This document shows, piece after piece, positions 6,680 to 6,744 of a DNA stretch of 6,744 bases. Under the pieces are notes generated by a model, which was not told the DNA's origin, made no database searches, and saw only the letters and a program-made list of their open reading frames with translations. Where the stretch lies: assembly GCA_013813755.1 (NCBI GenBank), contig JACCRD010000241.1, positions 1-6,744 on the forward strand, given 5' to 3'. How positions within the stretch are numbered: the stretch's first letter is position 1; the number at the start of each line of letters is the position of its first letter. The translations under genes and the position numbers were made by a program. Source of the stretch: Acidobacteriota bacterium. Its GTDB lineage: Bacteria; Acidobacteriota; Blastocatellia; Pyrinomonadales; Pyrinomonadaceae.

Positions 6680-6744
6680 ATGCCAAATGAAACCGTTTTA
6701 ACAAAGGAACCTGACTTTAACCTTTCAAATAATCAGGTAAAAAA
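6680..6744 (+). CDS. 5' end of an unidentified gene, cut by the window edge
   Basis: From the ATG at 6680 the frame is open to the last base and gives MPNETVLTKEPDFNLSNNQV followed by K, 21 codons plus two bases. The start is supported by the strong AGGAG site. The visible residues are polar with no signal peptide, so a cytosolic product is likely. There is too little to name a family. Its divergent placement from the Lrp/AsnC gene makes it a candidate target, perhaps in amino-acid metabolism, but that is inference from position. Confidence 0.75.
   Translation, partial: MPNETVLTKEPDFNLSNNQVK

Overview
The window is an ordinary chromosomal stretch from a Gram-negative-type bacterium of moderate G+C with AT-rich intergenic gaps. 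A Thr-Pro linker behind the signal segment of the PBP4-type peptidase, and the overall look of the secreted hypothetical protein, remind me of Acidobacteriota (Blastocatellia/Pyrinomonadaceae-like genomes). That placement is an impression from protein style, not a computed one. I see no transposase, integrase, tRNA, rRNA, CRISPR array or phage gene.

Layout. Positions 1-33 may hold the end of an unseen gene. A perfect 21-bp hairpin (34-80) lies downstream of a minus-strand penicillin-binding carboxypeptidase/endopeptidase (dacB/PBP4-like, 106-1791). A textbook minus-strand terminator (1836-1870) separates it from a second minus-strand gene (1901-2986), a secreted protein of unknown function. 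A divergent AT-rich gap (2987-3127) then leads to three plus-strand genes: leucyl/phenylalanyl-tRNA-protein transferase (aat, 3128-3823), a saccharopine dehydrogenase-like NAD(P)-binding oxidoreductase (3845-4888) and a GT4-type glycosyltransferase (4948-6051). The glycosyltransferase converges, with only 2 bp between stop codons, on a minus-strand Lrp/AsnC regulator (6054-6500). A 179-bp AT-rich divergent gap carrying a 16-bp near-palindrome follows. The window ends in the first 21 codons of a plus-strand gene with a strong ribosome binding site (from 6680).

How the genes relate. Two minus-strand genes encode exported proteins, one of them for peptidoglycan maturation. The aat and oxidoreductase genes are close enough (21 bp) to be co-transcribed, and the glycosyltransferase may continue that transcript after 59 bp. 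The three do not form an obvious pathway: protein N-end modification, an unassigned reductase and glycan synthesis. The Lrp/AsnC gene and the truncated divergent gene look like a regulator and possible target pair.

I found no convincing new multi-gene system. The items most worth a second look are the unassigned secreted protein with its fresh in-frame 18-bp tandem duplication, the candidate Lrp operator, and the perfect hairpin at the left edge.
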